A stretch of DNA of 64,000 bases from Ceratothoa steindachneri (lineage: Eukaryota > Arthropoda > Malacostraca > Isopoda > Cymothoidae), in contig OZ018327.1 of the NCBI GenBank assembly GCA_963969495.1, forward strand, positions 31,565,175 through 31,629,174, in the 5' to 3' direction. Of the stretch, positions 22,861 to 34,099 are shown piece after piece. Position numbers and translations under genes: made by a program. Position 1 is the stretch's first letter, and each line of letters opens with the position of its first letter. The notes below the pieces were generated by a model. It was given only the letters and a program-made list of their open reading frames with translations. It ran no database searches and was not told the origin of the DNA.

Positions 22861-24170
22861 ACCTCTCTCATTCACACACGTAGAGCCAATGCAATACAGC
22901 TTGTTTCAAGCAATTAGTCATCGAAAAAACAAAAATAAAAAAAACTACCGCGCACGATACCAGAGGGCATCGTACGCGGTTTCCCCTGAGTGGGATATTC
23001 GATGAAACCACACAGTCGTCACAGTGTGGTTCTGGGGAGCTCTCCATCAAATGGCGGAGTCACTCAGGTGTGTTCGATTCGGAGATAAAAAGACCTGATT
23101 GGGTAATTAAAATTCAGCCGAGTGCGAGACTATAAAAATTACCAAACCAAGCTAAAAAAAAACAACAAAATACTAGAAGCAAATAAGTAAGAAAGGAGCA
23201 CGCTCCCTCGTCGGGGGGAAACCCGCCTCCCTCCGGAAGAGGCCAGCCTCGCGGCAACAGTGGCGTCACGGATACCGCGAACCCTGGGGTGTTGCGATTC
23301 TAATGCCCCGAGAGCACTGGCGGTTGTGAATCACTAAATATCACAATTTGGTCTCCGAATTGAGAATGACACGTTATCTCCCGTACCGAGAGGTGTATTG
23401 CAACCAGGTCGGCCGTGAAGACAGACGCAGGGCTTGGCAGAGCCCATATGATTTCAAACAAAGAGGATACGCCGTGGAAAACGACCCCCTATTGGGACTT
23501 GCAGCCATCCGTATGCGCTGGTACGGTTCTAGCGTGACACTAGGTGTGCTCCTAAGGGTGGCGTTGTGAACAGAACCAGAGGCGCTACCGGCACGGGAGC
23601 TACACCGAGCTCTTGAAGGAGTTTCCTGGCCCTAAATCAAACGAGCTTAGGGTATGACTGGAGTCTCTCAGCGGCATAGGCACCGTCGAGATCACTGCCG
23701 ATGAAGTGAAAGCCGTTGGCAACTGTGAGAGGCGCCCTGTTCGCGAGCACAGGCATAATAAGCGCTGTGCACGGCGGAGAGCGAGTGGCATCTCCAACAT
23801 CAACAAGTAGGTTCTCGATGGGCACATGCGGAAGGCACCACTCGGCATGCGGAGACTGGTGTCGAAGAGCGTCCACCTTCCGCAATACACAATCGGCTGT
23901 GGATGCATCAAACAAAGGATCGATAAAAAAGCAAGAGAAGAGGCATATCAATACTCCAAGTGCTGAACATCACGGAACGAAGAATGTTAATGGCGCGGGT
24001 ACAAGTGACCCTAAGGTTGCGTCGGTCGAAAAATATGACCAAGGAAACGGTGTGAATCCACCACTTCTAGGCGAACCCCATTTAGAAAATAGTCTGGGTC
24101 AAGGTGGAATCGTGGATTGAGGCAGAAGTGCACCACCTTAGTCTTAGAACACGTATCTCCAGCTGGTCGA
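22861..24170 (-). mobile_element. I-type LINE fragment E (composite)
   Basis: At 22980-23100 the minus strand reads MMESSPEPHCDDCVV, the ORF2 C-terminal finger. At 23130-23250 there is a 3' UTR segment (A-rich run, then GCACGCTCCCTCGTCGG). At 23255-24000 RNase H region sequence matching 13000-13700 follows (GTGGCGTCACGGATACCGCG, GTACCGAGAGGTGTATTGC). At 24000-24170 there is RT-thumb sequence (CSKTKVVHFCLNP, SHRFLGHIF on minus). A 3' UTR segment inside coding sequence shows that two copies were joined. A GC-rich hairpin lies at 22947-22980. Confidence 0.75.
22947..22980. repeat. GC-rich inverted repeat (12-bp stem)
   Basis: ACCGCGCACGAT and ATCGTACGCGGT flank a 10-base loop. One position is mismatched on DNA, or a G-U pair on RNA. 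Its position interrupts the LINE C-terminal coding sequence after the A-rich run. Function unknown. Confidence 0.7.
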
Positions 24171-24186
24171 TCAGGTGGGATTGATT

Positions 24187-24439
24187 GGGGTTTTTTTTTG
24201 TAAGAGGCCACCTCGTGACTGCCTACTAAGGCAAAACTCGCCGCATACACCCTACAGCCTAATACAAGCAAGATAAAAAAAAATTGTAAAAACAAACTAA
24301 TATCAAATAAAAAACAGGAACAGCTAAGAAATACAAGATAAGCAAAAAAGCAACAAGTAGGAAGTGCGCTCCGTCGTCGGTAGTAGGCTCGCCTCTCCTT
24401 CCGGCGCAGGAATATTCGATCTAGACAAAGTCAAATAAT
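24187..24439 (-). mobile_element. I-type LINE 3' tail and UTR only
   Basis: T-run, then GAGGCCACCTCGTGACTGCCTACTAAGGC-type tail (diverged), an A-rich segment, and GCGCTCCGTCGTCGGTAG. It ends near 24430, just before the tail-like start of the next fragment. A severely 5'-truncated insertion is likely. Confidence 0.7.
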
Positions 24440-25010
24440 TATTTTTTAGCCCATCTAAAGCAAACTACTAGGCTAGATTAAAAAAAAAACATAATACGTA
24501 AATAACAAATAACGTAAATAACGTAAATAACAAGGTAAAAAAACAAACAATAACAAATAAAAAACGAAAAGAAAACACAAGGGGCGACAAGAAGGAAGCG
24601 CACTCCTGCGTCGGGGGTAGGCTCTCCTCCCCCAGCGCAGGAACAAGCGACCTACAAAAAAAACAAAAACTGAAATAAAGTAAGTGGTATAGTATACAAA
24701 TCTCTGGGCAAGAACCAGTCCCGAGTACGAGGAACAAGGGAAGGCGACCCGCTTGTCGCGGTAGCGGGAAGGTAACGTGCGCGAAGATCGCCCAGACTGG
24801 GACATACAATATGAATGTGCCGAACAGTCTGGAGGACAAAGCAGTCGTCACAATAAGGCGCAAGCGAGCGCTCCATCCAATGGCGGGGCAGCCCGCGCGT
24901 TTGCCCAATTCGAAGACGGACAGAAAAGGACCTAAAGCCGTCGCGGTAAATATATGGATTGGCGGAGCGAACGATGGGACGTAAACTATTTCGTCCGTGT
25001 TCCAAAATGT
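24440..25010 (-). mobile_element. I-type LINE fragment F (3' UTR and ORF2 C-terminus)
   Basis: A 3' UTR (CTACTAGGCTAGATTAAAAA, A-rich, then GCGCACTCCTGCGTCGGG) leads to the minus frame at 25005-24652. That frame contains VRLRIGQTRGLPRHWMERS, YCDDCFVLQTVRHIHIVCP and SLGDLRARYL. The terminal Cys lost in copy C is present here. Fragments 24187-24439 and F lie head to tail in the same orientation. Confidence 0.8.
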
Positions 25011-25489
25011 TTCACGTTTTTGGAGTAAATTTAAGGGGACGTCTCGTGTGGGGGGTAAACAATGGAGGGACCACCCTACGATGATTCTGAGTTTCAATCA
25101 ATTGAGGGGGGAGGCGGGGGGCACAGCCTCCCAGTATATAATCCTGATTGTTTATAGAATAATGTTCTAACGTTTACAGGAGTGAATGATTTAACCAAAT
25201 CATTTCTGCACCTTTAAGCGTTTTGGGAATTATAATAGGGATGAGGGTGGGGTCTGACGTCAGAAATGACTGAATTGACTTTTTATTTTGTTTTTCACTT
25301 AATATCTTTTTATTATCCTCATTTGGAGTCATTTTTATTTGTCAATATATTTGTCCCCATTTTACTATTTTTATTAACTTTTTTATACATTTAAATACAC
25401 TTAGCTAGATCGTTTAAATGAACTACTTTTTGTTGAGCACATGAATATTCAGGCAGGGGTGAACGAAATATAAACAAACAAAAATCGAC
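25011..25489. other. Gene-free AT-rich stretch
   Basis: No recognised coding or repeat family. AT-rich from 25270 to 25440. Confidence 0.4.
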
Positions 25490-25815
25490 TTTTTCGACCG
25501 AGCCGCCAATCTACATGTTAACCACCGTCGCGGCATTAGGGGTAGGTCGATGGAAACAGTCGAGGCGCAATGACACGCAACTTTAAGTTCCTTTCTGCCG
25601 TCTCCCATCTTCTTTGCCAAGCAGCCCGGATGACTACCATGATTCATGCCATGCAGTCGGTGTGAGGAAGAGCCAAGAGCTGGTCTGGTCGCCAAGTCAT
25701 CGTGGACTCTTTGGTGCCCTCATTCCCACACGTCCAGGAACGCAGCAAAGATAATCTCAACATACACCCGGCTCACGGCGACCGTAGCGTCACTGATACC
25801 GCAAACCAGAGGTTG
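25490..25815 (-). mobile_element. I-type LINE fragment G (ORF2, RNase H to C-terminus)
   Basis: The minus frame at 25695-25423 reads SSSHRLHGMNHGSHPGCLAKK and GRKELKVACHCASTVSIDL, parallel to SSSHRLHGRNTGSSSDCLTKK in copy C. The right end (GGCTCACGGCGACCGTAGCGTCACTGATACCGC region) matches copy C near 12990-13025. Both ends are truncated. Confidence 0.75.
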
Positions 25816-26550
25816 TGATTGGTCGAGAATTTAGACAAATCTCAAAGATAAAATGTAGCCTCATGATTGGTCGAAAATTACCCGCAAGATACAAATAAGC
25901 TCCGAGAGCCGCTAATAACATCCCTCATCTTGGCGTGGCGCCATAACGGACCAAATATTCAGATAACATTTTAGCTAATTGTCCACGTTAGCTCCAGGTA
26001 ATAAATTTCCTAATGGGACTTATATAAAATAGAATTAGCAAAAGCAAGCAAACAATGAGATGATCCCAAATCATTGGCGGATAGCATAAAAGTCGGGTGG
26101 GTGGTGCGAGGAAAAAATCAAGGGTGGTTTTCTTGATAATAAAATCAAAGATGAATGATCGCGATATGGTTTGGTTAGATTTTCGCACTTTAACATCCTA
26201 ACCTTAGTATACCAGCCATTTTAACATCCATCAAGGGGGATGTTAAACTGATCCTAGAAATTAACTAACGAAGGCACGTTTACCTTTCACATAAGCCTAG
26301 ATGGTGAAATTAGGCTAAGTGATATTCTGTTGGAGGTAAAAGTACGATGCCAAAAACTTGTTTCGACCCTAAATACTGGTACCATGGATATCACAAACCC
26401 ACAAGAACTAGTACAGGGGGCATATGTACTCACTAGTACGAACATGAAATTCCCCGTTGACACTATATGGTAGTAAACTTGCGTAATCCAACGCAGGACG
26501 ATTCCCTCCCGAGAAACGAATAAAGCAACGAAAGGTTAAAGGCGTTATAC
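25816..26550. other. Gene-free AT-rich stretch
   Basis: The phrase TGATTGGTCGA(G/A)AAT occurs twice, at about 25817 and 25864. AACATCC also recurs near 26200. No gene was recognised. Confidence 0.4.
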
Positions 26551-26552
26551 CA

Positions 26553-26850
26553 ACACGATAAAGACTAAAAATAAACCAAAGCTTGTACAAAGAAGATAAA
26601 GACTAAAAATATAGACCAAAGCTTGTACAAAGAAGATAAAGACTAAAAATATAGACCAAAGTTAGTACAAAGAAGATAAAGACTAAAAATATAGACCAAA
26701 GTTAGTACAAAGAAGATAAAGACTAAACATATAAACCAAAGCTTGTACAAAGAAGATAAGGACTAAAAATATAGACCAAAGCTTGTACAAAGAAGATAAA
26801 GACAAAAAATATAGACCAAAGTTAGTATAAAGAACACAAACAGTAAAAAT
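26553..26850. repeat. 40-bp minisatellite, about 7 copies
   Basis: The unit consists of AGAAGATAAAGACTAAAAAT, then ATAGACCAAAGCTTGTACAA, repeated from 26553 to about 26850. Two copy types differ at GCTTGTACAA versus GTTAGTACAA. The last copy is degenerate. Confidence 0.95.
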
Positions 26851-28389
26851 ATAGGAACTGAACTGGGTTAACGTATGAAAAAAACAGTACCAAAAATATT
26901 TCAGTTACGGATGAATTAAACAAAGCACGAGTAGAAAATGACCACAAACTTGATACAGGAACTCAACAGTAGAAAAATGTAATATTAATAAAGAAACATA
27001 GGCCCAAAATCACTCAAATTCAATTAAAAAGTTTGTTAGTGTTATTTTAACCCCTTCCCCCACACAGTAAATAATATAGTGAATTCGTTTCGCTCTGACA
27101 CACCATTGATTTCTTCGAACTTATAATCTCACCTCGGAATTTTTCTTAAATCACAATTGCAAGTCATTCCGTCCTTTCTGTTAAACCAAACTTCAAGTAA
27201 TTTCTCAACTCCTTCAAAGAAACTTGAATTTTGAACCATGTCTGAAAAACTTTGGGACATTGTAGAAACAACAAAACCGGTAGGTAAACAGTGAATGACA
27301 GGAGCAGCCCAGAATCTGAACGGTTAGAATAATTTTGAGTTGCCAAATAGGAATTTACTTTAGAGTTAAAAAATAGCACAGAAAATGGAAAAGTCGCCCA
27401 AATCCTGCCTTTAGGTGCCGATGTCCTTAGTAGTTTTCCACTTGCTACAAAAAGTACAGAATTAATAATAAATACTGTTTAGGGAATTACATGATATCAA
27501 CGATAATAGATAAAAGAAAGGTAGGAAAAGAGATAGGAAGCCATCATAGGTCAAGAAATAAAATATCGTTGAAAGAGAAAGCTAAATTTGCTAACCGGAG
27601 TGATAAATAAAAAAATACTAAACATGGGGACAGGGAAGAAATGTGAGGTTTTAATTTAAAAAAAAAATATATGATCATACGAAGTGAAAAAAACCCCCGA
27701 AGGATAGGAAAAGAAACGTTCGTACACCGTACCACTTCTGTATTTGTTGCTAAAGGGGTTTGCTACAACAGTCAACTCTTCTCCCCAATCCACCTTTTAT
27801 ATGCGTTTGTCCTCCAGCATTATCCATTCAGGGGAAAAAAATCCCTCATTTTCCTTTCAATTATTAAATAAAGGATGGGAAATAACAGAATCGGAGAAAT
27901 TCAACTTTTTTAAGAGTAGGGAAAATTCCGAAACAGGAATATGATCCTAAAATCCTCTCTCAATTCCAAATCTCACAGAACAATCGCTCAGTGGAATTTC
28001 CATAGGGTTTAAAAATAGGCCTGATCGCTCTTCCACGAATGATGGCGTCTTAAAGATAATTACATCTGACTTTGATAAATACTTTAAGACCTAAGGTTGC
28101 CAAGCAGGGCCGTCAAGAGGATAAATAGTACTCGGTACTAGACAAAATTTCGGCCCCCTCCCCAGGATTCAAAAAACAAACGGCACATATATACTTTATA
28201 TTACAGGGTGGACAACATTTATTTCTTTTTGCAGGTATTCATATTGTATATTAGTAACCAATTTCTTTACTTAAAAAATCCTATAAAATGAAAAACGAAA
28301 AATATCAGTAACAATTTTTTTCTAATAGTAGCGCGACTTCTGGGTCACCCTGTACAATGAATGGACAATAAGATATATTAAAAATAATC
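26851..28389. other. Gene-free AT-rich stretch
   Basis: No frame in this 1.5 kb resembles a known family. The longest are short and low-complexity. Nothing else is seen. Confidence 0.45.
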
Positions 28390-30915
28390 ATATACTAAAT
28401 AATGCTTTTCGAGCTTTCTTAGCAGCAAAATATTTGATGACATCTTCAAATTGAATTTTTCGTGCAAGTTTACATTCAATGCTAACTAAGTCTTGCTAAA
28501 TCCACAAGTCGGTCTTGTTCCATAGTTCTACGCAGATAGTTTTTGACAATTTTCAGTTTACTGAAAGATCGCTCAGCTCAAGCGACAGTTGCAGGGATGG
28601 ACAGAAAAATACGAAGCAAAATGCAAATATTCGGAAAAAAAATTCTCAAGCTGTAATTCCGTAATTTTATTCAGACAATCTAAAGGTTTCAATGGAATGT
28701 TTCCAAAGTTGCCTTGGTGCACCATTTTGCGGTATTCGAGTTCATGAATGAGCTCACTGTCGATGTCATCCTTGTATTTATCGACGAAATCAGAGGCTCT
28801 TTGTCGCCATCTTTCGAATTCTTCCGGTTCAGAAGGTATCATGTAATTCCACAGAAACGAAAAGATTTCTGACAAGTTTCTTGAAGCGTCAAACCGAAGA
28901 GTCAAGCCACCAATGACGTTGTCGAGGATTTTGTAAAACACACATTTCCTGAATATTGCATCTTCTATAGAATTACCATCTTTATTCATTTCTGTAAAAT
29001 CACCATTCGGGCTTTGTTCCTCATGGAATCGCATTCTCTTTCTCTTTCTCTTCACATTCAGATTCACCTCAATCCTCATGCTTAATGAAACGTTTTGCTT
29101 CATTCCAGATTTTCTTCCAGTTCCTACGAAGATCTTTCAAACCTGCCATCAACTCGTTGACATTTGTGATTTCAACATCAACTGTAGCATGTCTTGCTTG
29201 CACAATCTTGTTGCAGATGTCAATTGGTGCCAAAATCTTTAATCAAATTGATGACATAATCAGACAAGTAAACGATGAGACATACTTAATAGCGCCATGT
29301 ATTTCAGTCCTTGTTTTAGGTGTCAGATTCAATGTTAACAGTTCTTCAAGTGCAGCCCTATTGATGGTAAGGTTTGCTGCAAATGGTTTTACACAATCTA
29401 TTCTCGAAGACCATCTGGTATCAGGCTTGTTGTGAAGCGACTAATTTCCTTTCTTGTTCAGAAGAATCTCTCAACGTCGTGGACTGGAGCTGCAAAGAGT
29501 GTATGTTGTCTGAATTGTTCCGAAAAGGGTGATGGCTTCATGGAAACATTCAGCAGAGTCTGTTCCATATAAAGTATCGCATCCACAGGGTGAACAGAGT
29601 GGCAAAGCATTTTCAAACAGAAGACGTGCCTGTACCCCTTTGTATTTTCCCGCCACATTAGATCCATTGTCGGAGCTTTTCCCCTGCAATCTGAGAAAGG
29701 GATGTTGTTCTCTTTCAACGTTTCCAGTACCATTTTCGCAATATTGTTTCCAGTTGTGTTACTGCAATCAACAAACTTCGATAACTGAGGCAAAATCGTC
29801 TTTCACAAGATATCGTAGTATAAAAACAGTTTGCTCAACATGAAAGGAGTCTGGTGTTGCATCCACCACGATTGAAAAGTATTTTGAGCAGCTTCGTTCA
29901 AAGAGAATTTGTTTTGCAACAAGTTCGGAACAAAGAAAAACGAATTCGTTTTGAGTATCTGCTGAGAGATAGTGTACCTGTATTCTCCCTCCTTTCTGCT
30001 GCAATTCCTTCACCTTTAGATCATGTTCTTTCAGAACAGGATTCCCCTGAGACAACAGTTCTATCAAGCCCAAAAAGTTTCTATTTCTTCCATACTCAAT
30101 TTTTTGCGAAGATCCTCTAAATCCTACGTCTCTCTTCCCCCCAAAAAGAACAATGTCCATGATCCGTCTCAAAAGATTGTGCCATCATGTTGCTTCAGAT
30201 TCAATGGAAGTTTCCAAAAGATTTTCAATACAGTTGTCTGATTTCAATCGTCTATCAGAATCACGCCAGGCAAAATAACGCCCTATGGTCATTGCATCTT
30301 TCGTGTTCAGGAATTCTGTTAGCTAGTTTTCTCTATTTTCCGCTTGTGATGTTGCTTGACGCGAATGTGATTTTGAAGCTTCGGTTTCTTTTTGAAAGAG
30401 GCGGCACGGGAAACAATAGACTGTCTGTTGTAATGGACTCCATACCAGCCAATCGCGTCTTGAAATTTCACCACTTTGATTTCGTACTGAGAGTATACTC
30501 TCAGGGAATGCTTGCTGATTACTGTCACGTGGAAATGAAGTTAGGAAAATGAGATGGCCCTTTCTGACACATTCTTCAACTCTCCGAGATTAATTTCTCA
30601 TGAACACCAATATCAACACTCACATCTCGCATACAGCCTGTCATTGTACTTGCATCAGGAAGCGCAGCATTATTTATCCCGTTTCTAAATACTGCACCAG
30701 CAGGTGCAACTTCTGTTTTTTTATCATCTTCAGTTATCTGACTTACTGCACCAATTTCAGCACATTGTTGCTCAGCACTTTGTTCAAGATCTGTATTGAT
30801 GTCAACAAGCATTCTTAAACTTACTTTTAAGAGAGTTTGCAGTCCTCTTTTTTTTATTCTCTTCATGTTGCTTTCTTTCTTTTCCCTTTTGAGCCCCAGA
30901 CTTCTGACTTGACAT
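28390..30915 (-). pseudogene. ZMYM1-like hAT transposase (DUF4371 type), degenerate
   Basis: Nuclear transposase-type protein. On the minus strand an acceptor-like TTTTTTTCAG at about 30930 precedes the ATG at 30915, which opens MSSQKSGAQKGKERKQHEEN. Next come the body near 30290-30140 (IGRYFAWRDSDRRLKS after frame correction), ILFERSCSKYFSIVVDATPD near 29870 and MVLETLKENNIPFSDCRGK near 29700. In another frame, SSDNGSNVAGKYKGVQARLL and AECFHEAITLFGTIQTTYT carry the hAT core Asp-containing block. The C-terminus near 28570-28400 reads AERSFSKLKIVKNYLRR and EQDRLVDLARL, the dimerisation motif. Frequent frameshifts show it is dead. It differs from the BED-type hAT at 5166. Confidence 0.88.
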
Positions 30916-30930
30916 GGTTCGCTCGCAAAA

Positions 30931-31969
30931 TCTGAAAAAAATATATGCACTTTACTAAAGCAACTTACTGATATATATTATTTGTAGAATGAATGTTTGT
31001 TATCCACGGATTAATGGAATTGTCCACTGTAGTCGCTGATTAAGAGTAACTGAGGCTCCTGGCTACATTTTGGCATGAAGATCCTCTCACCTTGGGATAA
31101 TATTCAAGATAAAGAATTACAATTTATCATTTTATTCTCTGTTAATGAATTATATGCACACACAATTATTGTCTGACTAGGTTACATTATAGTGTAGGAA
31201 TGAATAGTACATTCACTTATCTTTTTTAAGGGAAAAGGTGTGGGAGGATAGATAGAGAAAGATTGCCAGTTTCCTCCCCTCACTATTCCGGTCATCCTGA
31301 GATGACCGGAGGGGGAAGGAAGGGAACCCGGCCCCAATGGCCTCCCCTTTCCCCACCAGAGTCCTGTTGAGACAACCGGAGGAGCGAGAGAGAGACCAGG
31401 AGGAAAAACGGGCGAGGAAGAGTAGAAGATGGAGATAGCAAAGTTTGAAATAGCGTAGTAAACTTGATAGGTGACCTAGCAGGTCGGTGGACATACAGCT
31501 TTACGTGGCTTCCAAACCACGGTGTGTATTATATCCTTTGACTATTCAATCTTTCTATAGTGCCCCGTCTCACGTATAGTTAATCCCTTTAGGGGTGAAG
31601 GAAAGAAGAATAGTGTAGGGAGAAGTAGAGAGAAGTAGTATGGTGCAAATGAATGCTAGGGTACATGTAGGTCATGCTAATATCTTTCCTTTTAGAATTT
31701 CCTAGTTTTAAAATACGGTATATTAAGTTAGTAGATGCCTGAGAGCTTCAGGCTTATCCTTTTTATTGTTTCGTGAGCTGTTGTGTTATTGTTTTTTTTT
31801 TAGGCGTTCAAACCGTTTTTGTTGTTCTTTAGATTTTTACTACTGGTAAAGTTTTTCTCCTTGCTATTTTCCCTTGTTTTACTTTAAACGTTTTCTAAGT
31901 CATATAAAGTAATAAATTTGTTACTTATTCTCTTTTTAACTTTCCAAGTTAAGCCGTGAAAATTTCATC
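30931..31969. other. Gene-free stretch with a perfect hairpin
   Basis: At 31288-31309, CCGGTCATC and GATGACCGG flank the loop CTGA, a perfect 9-bp stem. Around it lies GC-rich sequence (31250-31400) in otherwise AT-rich DNA. The minus frame at 31494-31213 has no known relative. Confidence 0.5.
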
Positions 31970-31989
31970 CTCTCTTTGGTCAATCCTTG

Positions 31990-33070
31990 TTGCATAAGTG
32001 GGGAAGAGATTATGTGCTGCCACCCTCTTCTCTTTGGGTGATCAAATTTGTGATCTCCTCTCCTATTTCCTGTTGTGTTTTCTGAATCAGTTTTTTTGCT
32101 CTTTCCTCTAGTATCTTGTTTAGTGGTTTGATCTTCACTTCTATATGTACGTCTCTTTGTCTTCTTCTGTCTCTTCTTCTCGTGCCGGTGATTACTGATA
32201 CTGCCTTGTTTTGAATATTCTGCAGTTCAATAATTCTACTCTTTGAAGTGGGGTACATTTGCTACTGCACGGTTTGAGAAGAACCAGCAACGAGGCTCAG
32301 TGTTACTGTGTTGGACAAGGATTTTATGACAATGGCCTCGGATAGCTGTATGGGCAGTTAGAGAGAAGAGATCTGTTGGTGTGATAGGGGATAGATCATT
32401 GAATATCTTGTATGTGTAAATGAGGTCATGTCTGAAAAGACGTTCGTGCCCTGAATGGAGGTTAAGTTGGTCTAGTCGTTCATGGTATGGTCTGTCATTA
32501 AGTCCAGTTATCTTTTTTGTCCACCTCCTTTGTAAGAATTCAAGTAGTCTTGTGTCCATTCGGTAGCCTAGGTTCCAGAGAGGAGGCGAAGTCAAGTATT
32601 GGTCTAATATCAGTTGTCAAGATGGATGTCATGAACTGCGGTGAGAGGTTGACTGTACTCCTAATGGGGTTGTGGGTGACGCCTCCTGCTTTATTTACTG
32701 TCTCTCTAACATGCTGGTGAAATTTGAGGTCCGTCGAGACGTTGACTCCGAGGTCCTTATGGATGGTAATTGTTCTAATGGGGTTGTCACCAAGGGAGTA
32801 TAAGGATTGTGTGGGGTGGGTATATCTATATCGAGAGAATCTTATGTGGACAGTTTTTTCTACGGCAAATTTCAAGCACCATGAAGAGGCAGTGCCGTAC
32901 AGTGTATCGATGTCACGTTGCAAGGTATCGATGCCTCTGGTTGCACTCAATGAGGAGGAAGGGAGACTTAAGAATAACTTGAGGTCATCTGCAAAGATGG
33001 CATACCTGCAAGTCAATTGTGAACCAATGTGATTGATAAATATGAGGAACAATAGTGGTCCCATGACTGA
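31990..33070 (-). pseudogene. RT palm/thumb and C-terminus of the CR1-like LINE
   Basis: The frame at 33064-32540 begins MGPLLFLIFINHIGSQL (RT motif after PQGS; the preceding codons carry a stop). It holds the catalytic box CRYAIFADDLKLFLSL, then HIRFSRYR, NPIRTITIHKDLGVNVSTDL and RPILDFASSLEP. After a frameshift the frame 32595-32236 continues MDTRLLEFLQRRWTKKITGL, YHERLDQLNLHSGHERLFR and LIYTYKIFNDLSP, the conserved CR1-type C-terminus. The tail ELQNIQNKAVSVITGTRRR ends at about 32010. Confidence 0.88.
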
Positions 33071-33341
33071 TCCCTAGGGCACACCACTCAGAACCTGGCG
33101 TTCCGTGTTCACCACTCCGCTGATGCAAACCTTCATTATGCGGTCACAAAGAAAGCTCTCAATCCATCTGTACAGGTTTCCTGCAATCCCAATTGCCTGA
33201 GGTTTGTCAAGAAGAATTCGGTGGTGGACTTTGTCAAATGCCTTTTGGAAGTCAAAAAGTATAAGTCTACTGTCTCACCTTGGTCGACTTTTTGGGTCAC
33301 GTATTCATAAGTCAGTAATAGTTGGTCAAATACAGAGCGCT

Positions 33342-33828
33342 TTCGAATACTTGGGAGAAGGCTTCTACAAAGGCCTCGGCCATTTCTTTGTGGTCATCTG
33401 TGAAGGTGTCATCTACTTGAAGTGGACCTACTCACGGAGCGGTAGTTGAGGGGTTCTGACTTACACCCTTTCTTGAAGATTGGTGAGAAATGAGACGTTT
33501 TACAGACCTAGGTGACTAAACCGGCGGCAAGGGACATCTGAAAGAGCATGATTATAGGTAAAACAAGTTATGTGGCCCATTTCTTGAGTAGTCTTGGGTG
33601 AAGGCATTCAGGGCCCATGGCTCTGTCAGGCTTCAAGGAACTGAGAAGTTTGATAACTTTTGTTTTGGTGATGGAGACTATGTTGATGGCATTGAATCCT
33701 GACTGGCGGGGGAAATGGGTTTGTGGGGTCTCTTGATTCGAATACTTGGGAGAAGGCTTCTACAAAGGCCTCGGCCATGTCTTTGTGGTCATCTGTGAAG
33801 GTGCCATCTTTTTGAAGTGGACCTACTC
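33342..33828 (-). repeat. 92-bp duplicated segment within the CR1-like LINE
   Basis: Bases 33342-33433 and 33737-33828 are nearly identical (about four substitutions) and start 395 bases apart in direct orientation. The right copy sits naturally in the endonuclease-RT linker (VGPLQKDGTFTDDHKDMAEA on minus). The left copy lies between sequence coding SEPLNYRSV and sequence coding RSVFDQLLLTYEYV, where RT motifs 1 and 2 should be. It has therefore replaced part of the RT. Confidence 0.85.
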
Positions 33829-34099
33829 TGGTCCGACATACTTTTTTGCTTCGTATATAGTTGAATAGTAGCTTGAGCTTATTTCGTTGGTTTTTAATGA
33901 TTTAGTTTTCGTAGTCAAACTGTGCTAATAAAGTTGCTGCTTTTAGTCGATTGTTGTTGGTGACAAAGTCGAATAATGATTCTTGGGCTTGTGGCGAACT
34001 TCGCCCAAGTCTCCTTCTCTGTTTTATTTTATCTGAAATGAAGTGAACTACAAGGTCTATGAGTGTTGTGTTGATGGATGAGCAGAAGTGGTTGGTGTC

